From positions 69,981,392 through 70,045,391 of the forward strand of contig NC_030684.2 of the NCBI RefSeq assembly GCF_000004195.4: a stretch of 64,000 nt of DNA, given 5' to 3'. This DNA comes from Xenopus tropicalis. Its lineage: Eukaryota > Chordata > Amphibia > Anura > Pipidae. Positions 35,315 through 46,918 of the stretch are shown here, piece by piece. Position numbers and translations under genes: made by a program. Position 1 is the first letter of the stretch. Each line of letters starts with the position of its first letter. The notes under the pieces are model-generated. The model saw only the letters and a program-made list of their open reading frames with translations. It ran no database searches and was not told the DNA's origin.

Positions 35315-36340
35315 GTCGGTCCCTAAGCTCAGTAACTGACAGCCGCACAGAGCATGTACAGTGAATCAGCAGAAAAGAAGATGGGGAGCTACTGGGGCAT
35401 TTTTGGAGGCACAGATCTTCCCTGCTAAAGGGCTGTGGTTGCCTTGGGCTGGTACAGAAGCCCAAAACATAATGAACAACATTTCTAGCCTATTTCTTTA
35501 GTTAGGCTTTAGTTCTCCTGTAATATACTGAGTTCTCTGAGAACTGATAATAAATCTTGGAAAATATAAGTAAGAAAACAGCTTGAGAAGGGTGGGACTA
35601 AGTGATTAGGGCACGTCTGACTCTGCTTGGCAGGACTAATTCTCTGCTTTCCCATACCACTGAAACTACAAATGCTAGTGAAGCTCATAAAACAAGACAT
35701 GGCACAGTGGAAAAAAAGCAGTAGATCTTTGAATAAACACGTTAACATTCCTTGTAGGAAGCTTTAGAATTACCCCCTCATGAACAGGTATGTAAACTCT
35801 ATTTTCCAGAGAGGATGAAAGGCAACAGTTCAGTCACAGAGTGGAGGAATGCATGAGGTATCAGTTGAGGCACCAAAAAGAGGTAATGCTACTGACATTC
35901 CTAACTGTAACTATGTGTCTAAATTACACTTTTTGTGTGCTTTCCTTTTTCACTTTGCATTTCTGAATGTCAGACCAAGTGATGTGATGGGTTCTGTAAC
36001 AGCAACTCATAGTGAAACTATCAAATGCCATTTATGGTCAACACTTTTGGTATCACCTCCTACAAACTAATGAACCCATTGGATTTTTGGCATACACCTA
36101 AGGCTGTAAAACATTTTTAATGTTTAGAATGTTTTAAATATTTTTAATGTTTAGAATGTTTTTTTTAGTCTAATTAAGACCGCTGGGGAGGGGGAACTAT
36201 GATACAACAACCACGCAGTCTGAGACCCCCTGTCACACAGGCCCACATACCACAGACAGAAACTGCTTTCAGCAGCAAATACATTTAAAAATTACTAAAT
36301 CCATTGATAATTTGTATTTAAGGTATATTGGCATTTTACA
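35315..36340. other. MCF2 intron 1, no recognised element
   Basis: A direct repeat of TTTTTAATGTTTAGAATGTTTT occurs at about 36115-36165. No exon was seen. Confidence 0.5.
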
Positions 36341-36436
36341 TTATTATAGAGTGTAAGCCAATATCACCAGTGATGTTACTCATAGAAAACAAAAGCAAAG
36401 ATCTGATTGGTGACATTGGCTTACACACTATAATAA
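36341..36436. repeat. Short palindromic repeat
   Basis: Left TTATTATAGAGTGTAAGCCA and right TGGCTTACACACTATAATAA are near-perfect inverses about 40 bp apart. A short foldback MITE is likely, family unknown. Confidence 0.7.
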
Positions 36437-36710
36437 ATATGCCCCTAAATGTATTTATTCAAACCACCTTAAATTGCTCTTCATATTTTTTTTAAAACCC
36501 AGATAAAGTTAGGTGTCCAGTCTCAGGACCCAAGCTCTAAGGATGCAGCACCTAGTTACATGCTCTTCTCGGAGACTGCAGGCTTTCACTAGTAAGGGCT
36601 TTACTTTGTACCCACAGCCAATAAATACATTTAAAAAAATGTTTTCTGTACACTTCTATGCATCTTTGGGATAATATTATAATATAATATAAATAATAAT
36701 ATAACCCCAT

Positions 36711-37005
36711 TATCTAGAAAGCTCAGAATTATGGGAAGACCATTTGTTATTGAGTCCATTTTTGAAAAATTAGAATTATTTGCTTAAAATAATTTCCTCT
36801 TTCTCTGTAATAACACAGTACCGTGTACTTGGTGGTAACTAACCTGCATGAATCCAAATTGGTGGCAAAACAATCCTATTGGGTTTATTTACTCTTTAAA
36901 TGATTTTAAGCAGACTTAAGGTATGGAGATCCAAATCAAGGAAAGATCCCTTATCCAGAAAACTCCATGCCCCAAGCATTCTTATGAATACATTCCATAG
37001 CTGTA
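36711..37005 (+). mobile_element. Diverged TACAGGTATGGGA-family MITE
   Basis: It follows the 14581 copy block by block (CTCTTTCTCTGTAATAACAC, GGTGGCAAAACAATCCTATT, CCTTATCCAGAAAACTCCA) but the left terminus is lost and the right is altered. Confidence 0.8.
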
Positions 37006-39256
37006 AGATATCAAGCCCTGCAATAAAATGGGCAAAATAATTTCTGACATTATTAATATTCAGGAGTGAAGAACAAGATGCTGTTTGACTAGACTCTCCT
37101 ACCCACAGCTGGAGGGCTACGGTCCTTTATTTTCAGATGAAAGCAGCACAAGCCCCAATGTTCCACTAAGCAACTTCATTAACTGTCAGGCAATGGAAAA
37201 GCCTTTCCCTAGTATGAATGATTAACGGGTAATAACTATTCTTTTATCACTAAAAGACAAAGAACCAGGTTTTAACCTTTGTCTGAAATATGCCTCACAG
37301 ATATTTCCACATACTTTAAAAATATAAGAAAAGAAACCAAATAACAATTATTTTCTGTTTGCCCTCTTGTATTGCTTGTCTATACATTCAGCAGCCCATA
37401 TCTCATCTCACATTATTACTACCATTCCCTTTAATGAGCCTTAACACGCACAAAAGACAAAATAAAAAATTGATGAGAGAGAGACTCGCTGCCCTGGTGC
37501 ATTGTGGGAAAACACTTATCTCCCAGGGAGCTGATGACAAATGACAAACACTATGAACTAAAATCCTAGGCTTGTAAGGCCATTGGCTCCTGAATGCTGC
37601 TCACTATCACTAGATGTTTCCATAAATATATAAAGCGATAAATATCAAACATTGGCCACATTTGACTTTTATTTTCAAAATATTCAGGGTTCCTGAAGAT
37701 AGGAGTGCATTAAGCAAGGTCAAGCAAGCATTATGCAGTGGTTTTCCTTAGAAAGATCACTGTGATAGACCTTACTGTATATGATTCAACAACAGGCCAT
37801 ATAGGAGAATTAAGGACATACAAAAAATTCTTTAAGGTTCTTTATGGTGCAGAAGTTTGTTTGACGAACTGATGGGCTCATTCACTGATGCACTTGTGGC
37901 TTGAGCTTCTGTATCCAATCCAATAGCAAATACCATTTCTGATAAATGAGAACTAGATTGGTCCCACCCATGATATTTTGCTATTCTACTCAGTTTCACA
38001 TTTGTATACAAGGCTGGGGAAGATGTAACTCTGTAATACTGTCCCTGAATCACCTATCAAATAGCCACCTCTCGGCTAACAGGCAACAACAGTGATGATA
38101 ACAGCATCTAAGATACGGCTGTGGGATTCAGCAGTTAGATTTGGGCAACATGGCAACAGTTAAGTAAGGTATAAAGCAACAGGGTATGATGGCAGAAAAT
38201 ATCATTTTATAGATCTGTTGTTACAATACCCAGTACCCTCTAAAAGCCAGAGGGTCACATGTTAGACAGTCAATCCTACTATACATAAATAGTGGTGGCC
38301 CTGCAAAGTCTATTTCAGCTGTACCCCATCAGTGCATCCCCCCCCCATCAGTCTGAGCTTTCAGAAGGAGCCAGAGCTACACATTAGAACTGCTTTCAGG
38401 TAACCTATTGTTTCTCCTACTCCCATGTAACTGGGGGAGTCCCCACAGTTGTGCTTGAACAGGGTAGTTTCTCTCAAAAAGTAGCAGTCTTTTAGTGCTT
38501 TAATGACTGAGATTCATAAGGACAAAGCGACCCTGGCTGTTTTGACCACTGCTCCTTGGAGAGAGACCAAAACCCCTACTACTTGCTACTGGTTACTTCC
38601 CCTTCAGTGGTAGCAGTGGTCAGTACGAAGGGACATTAGGTTATTCTATCCCTATATATCTGTTCACCTGCCTTGACAACGTGCACTTCTAGACATAGCT
38701 TAAATATATATATAAAGAAAACAGAAATCTATTATTACAGAAGTAATAATTACAACCCGAGCCACACACAGGGAATGGATTTGATGGCAACAAGATGGTA
38801 CATATTTTGACAACATGTTAATTATATTACATCATTTGTCATGCTTCTCCCTCCCAATGGGGCCTCCACCCAAAACTGATTATTGTATAATAAAAGACAA
38901 AGTATATTGGGAAGTTGCTGAGAATAACATTAACACCTAAGTCATTATATTGCTGCTAGCTGTATCTTTGCAAGCTATTTACTTTATATAAGCTCAGTAA
39001 TAGATTCATGACACATGAAGCATATTCCCCCCAAACCCAGGCAAGGAGCTTTGCCAGTGGTGCTTCTCTGCTGGCTGAAGAACACTGCTTAAACTAAACT
39101 CCATGTGCCATGAACCTTAGCGCATAATTCACTGCATGTGTATTGTATTTTAGCATTAATCATTCAGATCAATATTTACAAGCACTTCATATTCCATTTT
39201 CTAAATGTTTATGTAGGATTCCAGAGTCAAGGTAAGCAATTAGGCATTTCCCTATG
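37006..39256. other. MCF2 intron 1, no recognised element
   Basis: No exon, element ends or tandem structure were recognised. Confidence 0.5.
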
Positions 39257-39469
39257 CTATGGATCCCCAACCCTTTTTACCTGTGAGCCGAATTTAAATG
39301 TAAAAAAGAGTGGGGGAGCAATACAAGCATGCAAACAGTTCCTGGGGGTGCCAAGTAAAGCTTTTGGGTGCGTGTATTGCAAGTCGGCGAGGTGACCGAT
39401 ATCGCAGAAGACTGCGGAGTAACATGGTGAGTAACATGTTGCTCCCGAGCCACTTGTTAGGGATCACTG
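39257..39469. mobile_element. Short hAT-type element
   Basis: It starts CTATGGATCCCCAACCC and ends GTTAGGGATCACTG. The repeat CCCTATG lies at 39250-39256 and 39470-39476. It contains GTAACATGTTGCTCCCGAGC as in the right part of 32626-33355. Confidence 0.85.
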
Positions 39470-39614
39470 CCCTATGATCAGATAAAGGGATGCTTCATAC
39501 ATACACATTAAAATAAGCTGGCTGCACTGGTTGCTCTGAATGAAATCAGCAAAGCCCAGCAACTTTATTTGGTGTCCCCAAGCCTGGAATGGGATTAAAA
39601 ATGGGCCCTGGCAT

Positions 39615-39793
39615 CAGGGCCAAAACGGGGGGTAGGCAGAAGAGGCAGCTGCCTAGGGCGCATCGATTAGGGGGCACCAGGCAGGATCCTCTCCTGCCTA
39701 GTCCTTTTTCTTAGTCATTGCCCCCACCGCTAATGACAAGCACACGGGAGGGGGGGCTTGGTGGCCGACCAAGTTGCCTAGGGCCCGCCCCTG
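39615..39793. mobile_element. Short hAT-type element with 8-bp TSD
   Basis: CAGGGCCAAAACGGGGGGTA at the left and GGGCCCGCCCCTG at the right bound 179 bp. The duplication CCTGGCAT is perfect at 39607-39614 and 39794-39801. Confidence 0.9.
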
Positions 39794-40042
39794 CCTGGCA
39801 TTTAAGTACATAGGGGCTCAAACAGCCCAATTAGTGTAGCCGCCTCTCCTGCACGGAAACTCCATGCAGGAAGGTGGGGAGACTGGCCAACTGATGCACC
39901 AATCTTGGAGAATCCTGCCTGGTTTTCTGAATTGGGAAAACCGGGCAGGCAGTTTTGACCTTCTGTGAATTAGAATGGCAGGTATAGGCACCATCGATTC
40001 GAATCGACAGAAAATTTGAACCCTGCGTATGGGCCTTCATTT

Positions 40043-40129
40043 GTGCCCATACACGGGCAGATAAGCTGCCAAATCTGTCTAAAGGACCGATATTGGCAGC
40101 TAGAATTGGCCTGTGTATGGGCACCTTAA
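40043..40129. mobile_element. Foldback MITE fragment (AAGGTGCCCATACACAGGCC type)
   Basis: GTGCCCATACACGGGCAGAT and GGCCTGTGTATGGGCACCTT are inverted, with inner AAGCTGCCAA/TTGGCAGCT arms. It ends at TTAA. Confidence 0.75.
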
Positions 40130-41679
40130 GAGGCAGCAATTGTTCTCTGTATTCAGCATGGACAAACATATAACTTCAGACATTGCTAGGGAGACATTAT
40201 ATGGCCCAGCACTAGTGACACAAAAACTACTCTTGAAAATATTACTGTACATTAAAAGTTCCCTATAGGTCATGTTGATCATTTTTCACTGATAGGGCTG
40301 CTTTTGTAAGTAATTGTTACTTGATGTTCCTAAACCTGACTGTTTTGCCAACCTGACTGTCAGTTATAGCTTCTAATGCTAACCGACTCCTGCAGCATAA
40401 ATATGGCTGCCCCTCATAGAGGAACATGGGGATCAGATAGATAATATAGAAGTATGGTGCAAATATTTTAAGACAAAATTATAGATAGCATGCAAAGCCA
40501 ATGTTATGATAGTAGTAAAAAAAAATTCTAATGTCAGTATCTCTTTAACCTGCAGTGGGATGTTTGTTTGTCATTCTGCACCAGCGCCAGATTAGATTCA
40601 AATCATGATGTCATACAGAGAGCTCTATAGAGACATAGCCCTTGGGCAAACTGGGGGCCAAAAACCTCCTTGTGGATGTAGAGGGCCACATCCACACTAG
40701 CAGGCCTCCAGAACAGCCTTAAAATACCCTACTAAGCACTAGCATTGGCGATACTCACACCACAGGAAGTTTCTTTTTTGGAGAGCTTCACAATAACTAT
40801 AATCTAGCTAATTACTTCACACATTTAATTGATATGGGAACTGTAAAGTACAATTACATATTACTATGTTATATATATATCACACAAAGGAGGGGAGGAC
40901 TGTTAAAGATTCGCCTGCAATCATAATGATGGAGTCCTCCTCCCAAATTTTTACAATTTCTTGTCTCTCTCCCTTCATGTACCTATTAACCCCTTTTGAC
41001 ACTCTATTTAACCCCTTTTTTACTCCCTTAAACCACCTCCTCCCCTTCTCTATACCCTCCTCATTTCCCCACACTGCCAATTCCTTGCTGTCTAATTAAC
41101 TCCTTCCTTTTCTCTACACATGTCATATCATGACTTTTTTCATCTGTTAACCCCTTATTTTCCCTCCCTTACAACCAGCTACTGAATGTTATTGTTTTAG
41201 AAACCCAATAACTGTTGGAATCACAGATTTCCAGAAAGCAGTTCAGGAAATCAGAAATTAAGCACATAAAGAATTATTTGCAGCAATAAACCCGCATATA
41301 GCCTGACACGGATTTTGAAAATCTGCTAGCAATATTACAGACTACAGAAAGAACATGATCCTATTGCATTTTCACCCAGTCACAGGATAGGTACTGCCCA
41401 AAGCAGCAGTTTACTGTAAGTTAGAATGGGGGTCCGCTGAGTGCGCAGGGTGGTAACTGGCAAGTTGAGTGGAGAGAGCAGGGTGCTGAGTAACTTTGGT
41501 GGGGAGGGACAGCTGTGGGTGCTGTGGGTGCTGAGGAGGAGAGCAGAGAAGCTCACAGCAGTGTGAATGCAGCATTGCAGTTCTATATGGAAAAACAATG
41601 CGATTTGCTCGGAGGATACTGCAGGGGACACCAATAGTCTGTGCTGGGAAAAGGCAGGGAAGTAGGAGACAGCACTTAC
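40130..41679. other. MCF2 intron 1, 5' part
   Basis: It contains a pyrimidine-rich stretch (about 40960-41170) with repeated AACCCCTT blocks. The open frames at 41380-41869 run through exon 1 and its splice donor and are not separate genes. Confidence 0.5.
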
Positions 41680-41776
41680 TTTCCAGGGCAGTGTCCAGGA
41701 GGGCAGCAGCCTGCTGCAGGCTATAGTACTTCTCCATTTCCACCGCAGAGATCCTGAAAGTATCCGGGGATGCCAT
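41680..41776 (-). CDS. mcf2: MCF2 exon 1 (long isoform start)
   Basis: This exon encodes 32 residues starting MASPDTFRISAVEMEKYYSL and ending LLDTALE, and stops one base into the next codon at a strong donor (GAAA then GTAAGTGCT). The next exon begins AG and then ATG, so the split codon reads AAG (Lys) and the phase is exact. The frame stays open upstream to 41869, but this ATG (ATCATGGCA) is the best-placed start. The segment looks like an amphipathic helix, and I do not recognise it in mammalian MCF2. It lies in a GC-richer block with GC boxes upstream, as expected for a promoter-proximal exon. The call rests on phase agreement and position, not on a match to a known N-terminus. Confidence 0.75.
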
Positions 41777-42045
41777 GATGGCTGGGTCACTGGACAGATC
41801 GCACACAGCAGGAGGCAGCGGGGAGTCAGAGCCGGGCCGCCCATATGTTGTGCCGCAGCAAAGGGTCACCCCAAGCCCCAGCCAAGAGATGAGAGAAGGC
41901 GATCACCCACGGCAGGGCACCCAGCTGCCAACTGGAGGCTAAACGCTACACTGGCTCTGGGCTTCTGTGAATGGGAGATGTGGGCTCAGTGGGCGGAATA
42001 AGCTTTCAGTAGGCACCGCCCACTCACACTTGTGGCTTATGTCCC
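41777..42045 (-). promoter_or_regulatory. MCF2 5' UTR and proximal promoter region
   Basis: The region upstream of the first ATG is G+C-richer than its surroundings and carries GC-box hexamers (GGGCGG at 41991-41996 and CCGCCC at 42016-42021). No TATA box is obvious. It is sandwiched between exon 1 and a 2-kb minisatellite, leaving only about 270 bp of unique sequence. The transcription start is unknown. Confidence 0.45.
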
Positions 42046-44128
42046 AACTCGTACTAACTACTTACCCTGAAATATGAGAAAAATCCTGGCACAAACTAGT
42101 TACCCTGCAACCGATATGATCCCTGATACACATGTAATGGATAGGATCCCTGGCACAAACTAGTTACCCAGAAAATAATAGGATCTCTGGCACAAACTAG
42201 TTACCCAACAAAGAATAGGATCCCTGGCACAAACTAGTTACCCAGCAAATAATAGGATCTCTGGCACAAACTAGTTACCCAACAAAGAATAGGATCCCTG
42301 GCACAAACTAGTTACCCAGCAAAGAATAGGATCTCTGGCACAAACTAGTTACCCAGCAAAGAATAGGATCTCTGGCACAAACTAGTTACCCTGAAATGGA
42401 TAGTATCCCTGGCACAAACTAGTTACCCTGAAATGGATAGCATCCCTGGCACAAATGAGTTACCCTGAAATGGATAGCATCCCTGGCACAAACTAGTTAC
42501 CCAGTAAAGAATAGCATCCCTGGCACAAACTTGTTACCGAGTAAAGAATAGAATCTCTGGCACAAACTAGTTACCCAGTAAAGAATAGCATCCCTGGCAC
42601 AAACTAGTTACCCAGTAAAGAATAGCATCCCTGGCACAAACTAGTTACCCAGTAAAGAATAGAATCTCTGGCACAAACTAGTTAAAGAATAGCATCCCTG
42701 GCACAAACTAGTCACCCAGCAAAGAATAGCATCTCTGGCACAAACTAGTTACCCTGAAATTGATATGAACCCCTGGCACAAACTAGTTATCCTGAAATGG
42801 ATAGAATCTCTGGCACAAACTAGTTACCCTGAAATGGATAGTATCCCTGGCACAAACTAGTTACCCTGAAATGGATAGTATCCCTGGCACAAACTAGTTA
42901 CCCTGAAATGGATAGCATCCCTGGCACAAACTAGTTACCCTGAAATGGATAGCATCCCTGGCACAAACTAGTTACCCAGTAAAGAATAGCATCCCTGGCA
43001 CAAACTAGTTACCCAGTAAAGAATAGAATCTCTGGCACAAACTAGTTACCCAGCAAAGAATAGCATCTCTGGCACAAACTAGTTACCCTGAAATGGATAT
43101 GAATCCCTGGCACAAACTAGTTACCCTGAAATGGATAGTATCCCTGGCACAAACTAGTTACCCAGCAAAGAATAGGATCTCTGCACAAACTAGTTACTCA
43201 GCAAAGAATAGGATCTCTGGCACAAACTAGTTACCCTGAAATGGATAGCATCCCTGGCACAAACTAGTTACCCAGTAAAGAATAGCATCCCTGGCACAAA
43301 CTAGTTACCCTGAAATGGATAGCATCCCTGGCACAAACTAGTTACCCTGAAATGGATAGTATCCCTGGCACAAACTAGTCACCCAGCAAAGAATAGCATC
43401 TCTGGCACAAACTAGTTACCCTGAAATTGATATGAACCCCTGGCACAAACTAGTTATCCTGAAATGGATAGAATCTCTGGCACAAACTAGTTACCCTGAA
43501 ATGGATAGTATCCCTGGCACAAACTAGTTACCCTGAAATGGATAGTATCCCTGGCACAAACTAGTTACCCAGCAAAGAATAGCATCTCTGGCACAAACTA
43601 GTTACCCTGAAATGGATAGTATCCCTGGCACAAACTAGTTACCCTGAAATGGATAGTATCCCTGGCACAAACTAGTTACCCAGCAAAGAATAGCATCTCT
43701 GGCACAAACTAGTTACCCTGAAATGGATAGCATCCCTGGCACAAACTAGTTACCCTGAAATGGATAGTATCCCTGGCACAAACTAGTTACCCAGCAAAGA
43801 ATAGCATCTCTGGCACAAACTAGTTACCCTGAAATGGATATGAACCCCTGGCACAAACTAGTTACCCTGAAATGGATAGAATCTCTGGCACAAACTAGTT
43901 ACTCAGTAAAGAATAGAATCTCTGGCACAAACTAGTTACCCTGAAATGGATAGAATCTCTGGCACAAACTAGTTACTCAGTAAAGAATAGAATCTCTGGC
44001 ACAAACTAGTTACCCTGAAATAGGAAGAATCCTGGCACAAACTACGGTAGTTACCCTGCAGGAGCAGGATAGTTGGCTATTTGCCTGTAGAGGACAGGAT
44101 GCCTGGCACAAACTAGTTAGCTTATGGT
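42046..44128. repeat. 37-bp minisatellite array (about 2.1 kb) upstream of MCF2
   Basis: More than fifty head-to-tail units share the core CTGGCACAAACTAGTTACCC. Most are 37 bp and fall into two interleaved subtypes: one continues TGAAATGGATAG, the other AGYAAAGAATAG. A block of several units including the odd CTAGTCACCC variant occurs twice, about 667 bp apart (42711 and 43378), showing an internal segmental duplication. Edge units are degenerate, including a last one near 44100-44128. Each unit contains a SpeI-type ACTAGT palindrome. There are no unique spacers, so this is not a CRISPR array. Confidence 0.97.
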
Positions 44129-44310
44129 GGCAAGATCACCAATGCAGCTCAGTGAGTACAGTTACTATTGTAAATAATGGGTTACATTAATTCATGCATT
44201 CCTTTGTGGTGAAACGCATATAGAAGCTACTACAGGAAAACACAAAGAAATTGCCTCAATAGTGGAGCCCTTGGATTAGCTCAAATGGAGTCAGGAAAGG
44301 AGGTTCTAAG

Positions 44311-44470
44311 CAGGGGCGTAACGAGAGAGGCAGCAGTGGGGGCCCCAGCAGTGTAGGGGCCCAGTAAGGTCCTAATTAAGGAACAATTTCAATATATCTT
44401 GGTAGAATGCTTTGGAAACCTAAATTAAATCTGCAGTGGGGCCCAGTAACTTCATGTACTGGTTCCACTG
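44311..44470. mobile_element. Probable short hAT-type element
   Basis: It starts CAGGGGCGTAACGAGAG and ends GTACTGGTTCCACTG. Flanks GTTCTAAG and GTTGTAAG are an 8-bp duplication with one mismatch. Confidence 0.6.
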
Positions 44471-44529
44471 GTTGTAAGTATTAGTTGTCCTAGGCAAAAT
44501 ATTCAAGGTTCTTTAATCGCACCAGTTTA

Positions 44530-44625
44530 CCACATTAATAAATAAGCGAGAATTCAATATGCAAGTTTATTTGATTTAGGAAAACAAACTCAAATTCACA
44601 AACTCGAAATTGATAAATTGTTGTG
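44530..44625. mobile_element. Fragment of the 7580/23053 repeat family
   Basis: In reverse orientation it shows CAATATGCAAGTTTATTTGA and AACTCGAAATTGATAAATTG. Confidence 0.5.
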
Positions 44626-45531
44626 CCTGACTATTCTCTGCTCAAAAATCCTGAATGTATATTCTTGTAAAAGCTACATTCCAGTCCATGGCTGCAAAGC
44701 ATCTGCTTTAAACAAGAGAATCCTGACTGATAGAACCTTCTACCTTTGAATATGCCTTCCAGCTGAGTTTTTGCATTTGTCCTAGAAAACTCACCCTGGT
44801 ACTGCGCAGTCATCCTATGAGATCTTCTTTCTTCCTGAATGCATCGTACCCCAGAGGGTTACAGAGGGGAAGACCCGCTATTCACTCGGGGGGCAGACAT
44901 GTAGGGGGCACAATTTATATTAAATAATATGTATTTCCATAGGAGGCCATTTTTCCACAAGACTGGGAGGCCCTGAAAAGATTATAATGTAGAGCCCTGG
45001 AACCTCTAGCCTGACTGAAGAATGAAAAATAGCACTGATTTGGGAAGAAGCTTAGGATACTCTGTTCAGTCTATTATTTCTTATCAGAAATCAATTCCCA
45101 GCATTAGTAACACTAACAGGTGTGTATTAGATAATGTGCAAAGTTACCAATCAGATCTTTGTCCTGGGCCCACTTGTGCCTTAAAGCTGCTCTGGAAACA
45201 GTGTCTGTTAGTGTAATGACCAGTGACCGTGGGAAATCTGTGCTATTTACGGGTGATATCTCCTGAAACCCTTTTCCTTAACCAATATAAGGATAGCTGC
45301 AAATAAAACTATTAACATGTGGCAAAAGAAATCCAGAAGAAGGCATTGCCAATACATACAATATGTCTCATTAAAATTAACTTAAGTGGGTGGCTTTGGG
45401 TCTGTTTAATTAAATTAATTATTTAATTGCGGTTCCCCCTAAATGGACCTTGGTGCTTAGAATACCTAATATGATGAACATTTATTTAAACCTCTAAGGC
45501 CAATGTTACACTTGACATTTTCTCTTGCCGC
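44626..45531. other. Intergenic, no recognised element
   Basis: Lies between ATP11C and MCF2. Nothing specific was recognised. Confidence 0.5.
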
Positions 45532-45703
45532 AAAATGCCAATCCAATCCCCGTTTTGTAAGATTAAACGGGCACTGCATCAGCCTATCAGTGCTCACACA
45601 CGGCAGATTTCATCCCAAAAATACACGTGTGTATTATTAGCCTGAAATCTGCTGTGTGTGAGCACTGACTGGCGAATGCAGGGTGCAGAGCGGATTGGCA
45701 TTT
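45532..45703. repeat. Foldback repeat
   Basis: Outer arms AAAATGCCAATCC / GGATTGGCATTTT and inner arms CAGTGCTCACACACGGCAGA / CTGCTGTGTGTGAGCACTG are visible. A non-coding foldback MITE is likely. Confidence 0.75.
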
Positions 45704-46064
45704 TTCTATGCTGCTGTTTTGTAACATACAGTAGGTTTAAATGGGTCAGCTACAAAACTGCTGTACTCCTTGTCAGTACTCGTATGCAAACAATGTTTTT
45801 AGCAGTGCAAACCCATAGATGTACTGTAATGTTATACATGATTATTGACCACATAATAAAATGGCAATGAAATATTTAAGTATGATGTCTCAGCCAACAA
45901 TACAGAACATTTATTTATAAAACAAACATACTAAAAGTTATTTTAGTAAGGACAATAGATTGATGAAACTCCTGCTACACATATTCCATAGCAATAGTGA
46001 ATCACGTATAGCAGAATAACCCTTGCTTTATAAATTGTGGGAGTAGACAAGAGAGTTCCCTTTA

Positions 46065-46670
46065 CTGTATGTCTCTTCAGCGAACTATGCAGATCCGCTC
46101 AGTATTACCGCATGCATTAAGTCGCATATCGCATGCGTTAAATTTTGCGCTACCGAATTTGTTAATTTTAACGCATGCATTAATTTGTGTGCAGAAATGA
46201 ATACTAACACATGATTCACAAACACTTAGATGCGCTAAATATCACGTTAGTGTGTGCAAAAAATAACACCTACTTGAGGCAGGCGGTAATTATAGAAAAG
46301 TACAGTTAATGAGCTTTTGGCAACACAATATGGACTTTGCAGTGTGATTTATTCAAGTCTGTGTTGGCCCTAGAGTGATACATCCTCCAGTTTGCAGGGA
46401 AATGGTCATTTTCAGAACAGTAATTTCCTGAAAGTAATGGCATGTATGGCTAACATGGCACGTGTTTTTTCGCACGCGGCGACTATATTTGTTGCGGTGC
46501 ATTGATTAGCGCACGTTCCGTCAAATACCGCACAAGCAGTATCGCATGTAAATTAATGCAAGTATGCTTTTAGTGAATCGTGCGTTAAGACGCAAAAAAT
46601 TAGACGCGATAAAAATTTTAACGCACGCTATAAATAACGCATGTTTTATCGACCTTTAGTGAATCAACCC
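46065..46670. mobile_element. DNA element rich in GCATGCGTTA-type motifs
   Basis: CpG-containing blocks (CGCATGCGTTA, AACGCATGCATTAAT; AACGCACGCTATAAATAACG) sit inverted on the two sides, with GATTCAC/GTGAATC motifs. Exact termini are uncertain. Confidence 0.6.
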
Positions 46671-46689
46671 TATAGTATAATATTAGACT

Positions 46690-46918
46690 CAGTGTCAGAC
46701 TGGCCCACCAGGACACCAGGAAAACTCCCGGTGGGCCAAGGGGTCAGTGGGCCCTCCTGTTGCTGACCATTTGGAAGATGGAAGAATAGGTGCTAGCATG
46801 TAAATAAAAGTGACTAGGATAATAAAGAGGTTGGGCAAGGAAAGGAGGAAAATAGTTTGGAAAGCGGCCTAGGGTCTAAGGTTTTCTGGTGGGCCCCAGA
46901 GGTCCCAGTCCTACACTG
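46690..46918. mobile_element. Probable short hAT-type element
   Basis: CAGTGTCAGACTGGCCCACC at the left and GGTCCCAGTCCTACACTG at the right are inverted. The flanks ATTAGACT and ATTAAACA are only partly alike, so the duplication has decayed or the ends are slightly off. Confidence 0.65.

Larger units (their letters stand above)
1..41776 (-). other. mcf2: MCF2 (DBL) gene, 5' part; gene continues beyond the left edge
   Basis: MCF2/DBL is a cytoplasmic guanine-nucleotide exchange factor for Rho-family GTPases, built as SEC14 (CRAL-TRIO), spectrin-like region, DH and PH domains. Ten exons of the long transcript were found by reading splice-bounded minus-strand segments; together they give about 340 codons in one continuous frame. 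The SEC14 domain is encoded by exons 2-6 and the spectrin-like region begins in exon 7. DH and PH exons are not in the window. Assignment to MCF2 rather than its paralogue MCF2L rests on the alternative start MAEGNLPRGSMRFRRNA, on the exon 7 segment ALTVKEIAQRLQSFGTELAE followed by a DBL-like continuation, and on the neighbour ATP11C. Two transcription starts are implied, at about 41.8 kb and about 16.5 kb. Confidence 0.93.

Noticed and set aside
41380..41869. Two minus-strand open frames of about 150 codons
   Set aside because: One contains MCF2 exon 1 and runs through its splice donor into the intron; the other is the overlapping shadow.
42046..44128. Regular 37-bp repeats resembling a CRISPR array
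   Set aside because: Units are directly contiguous with no unique spacers, and the context is a vertebrate gene promoter.
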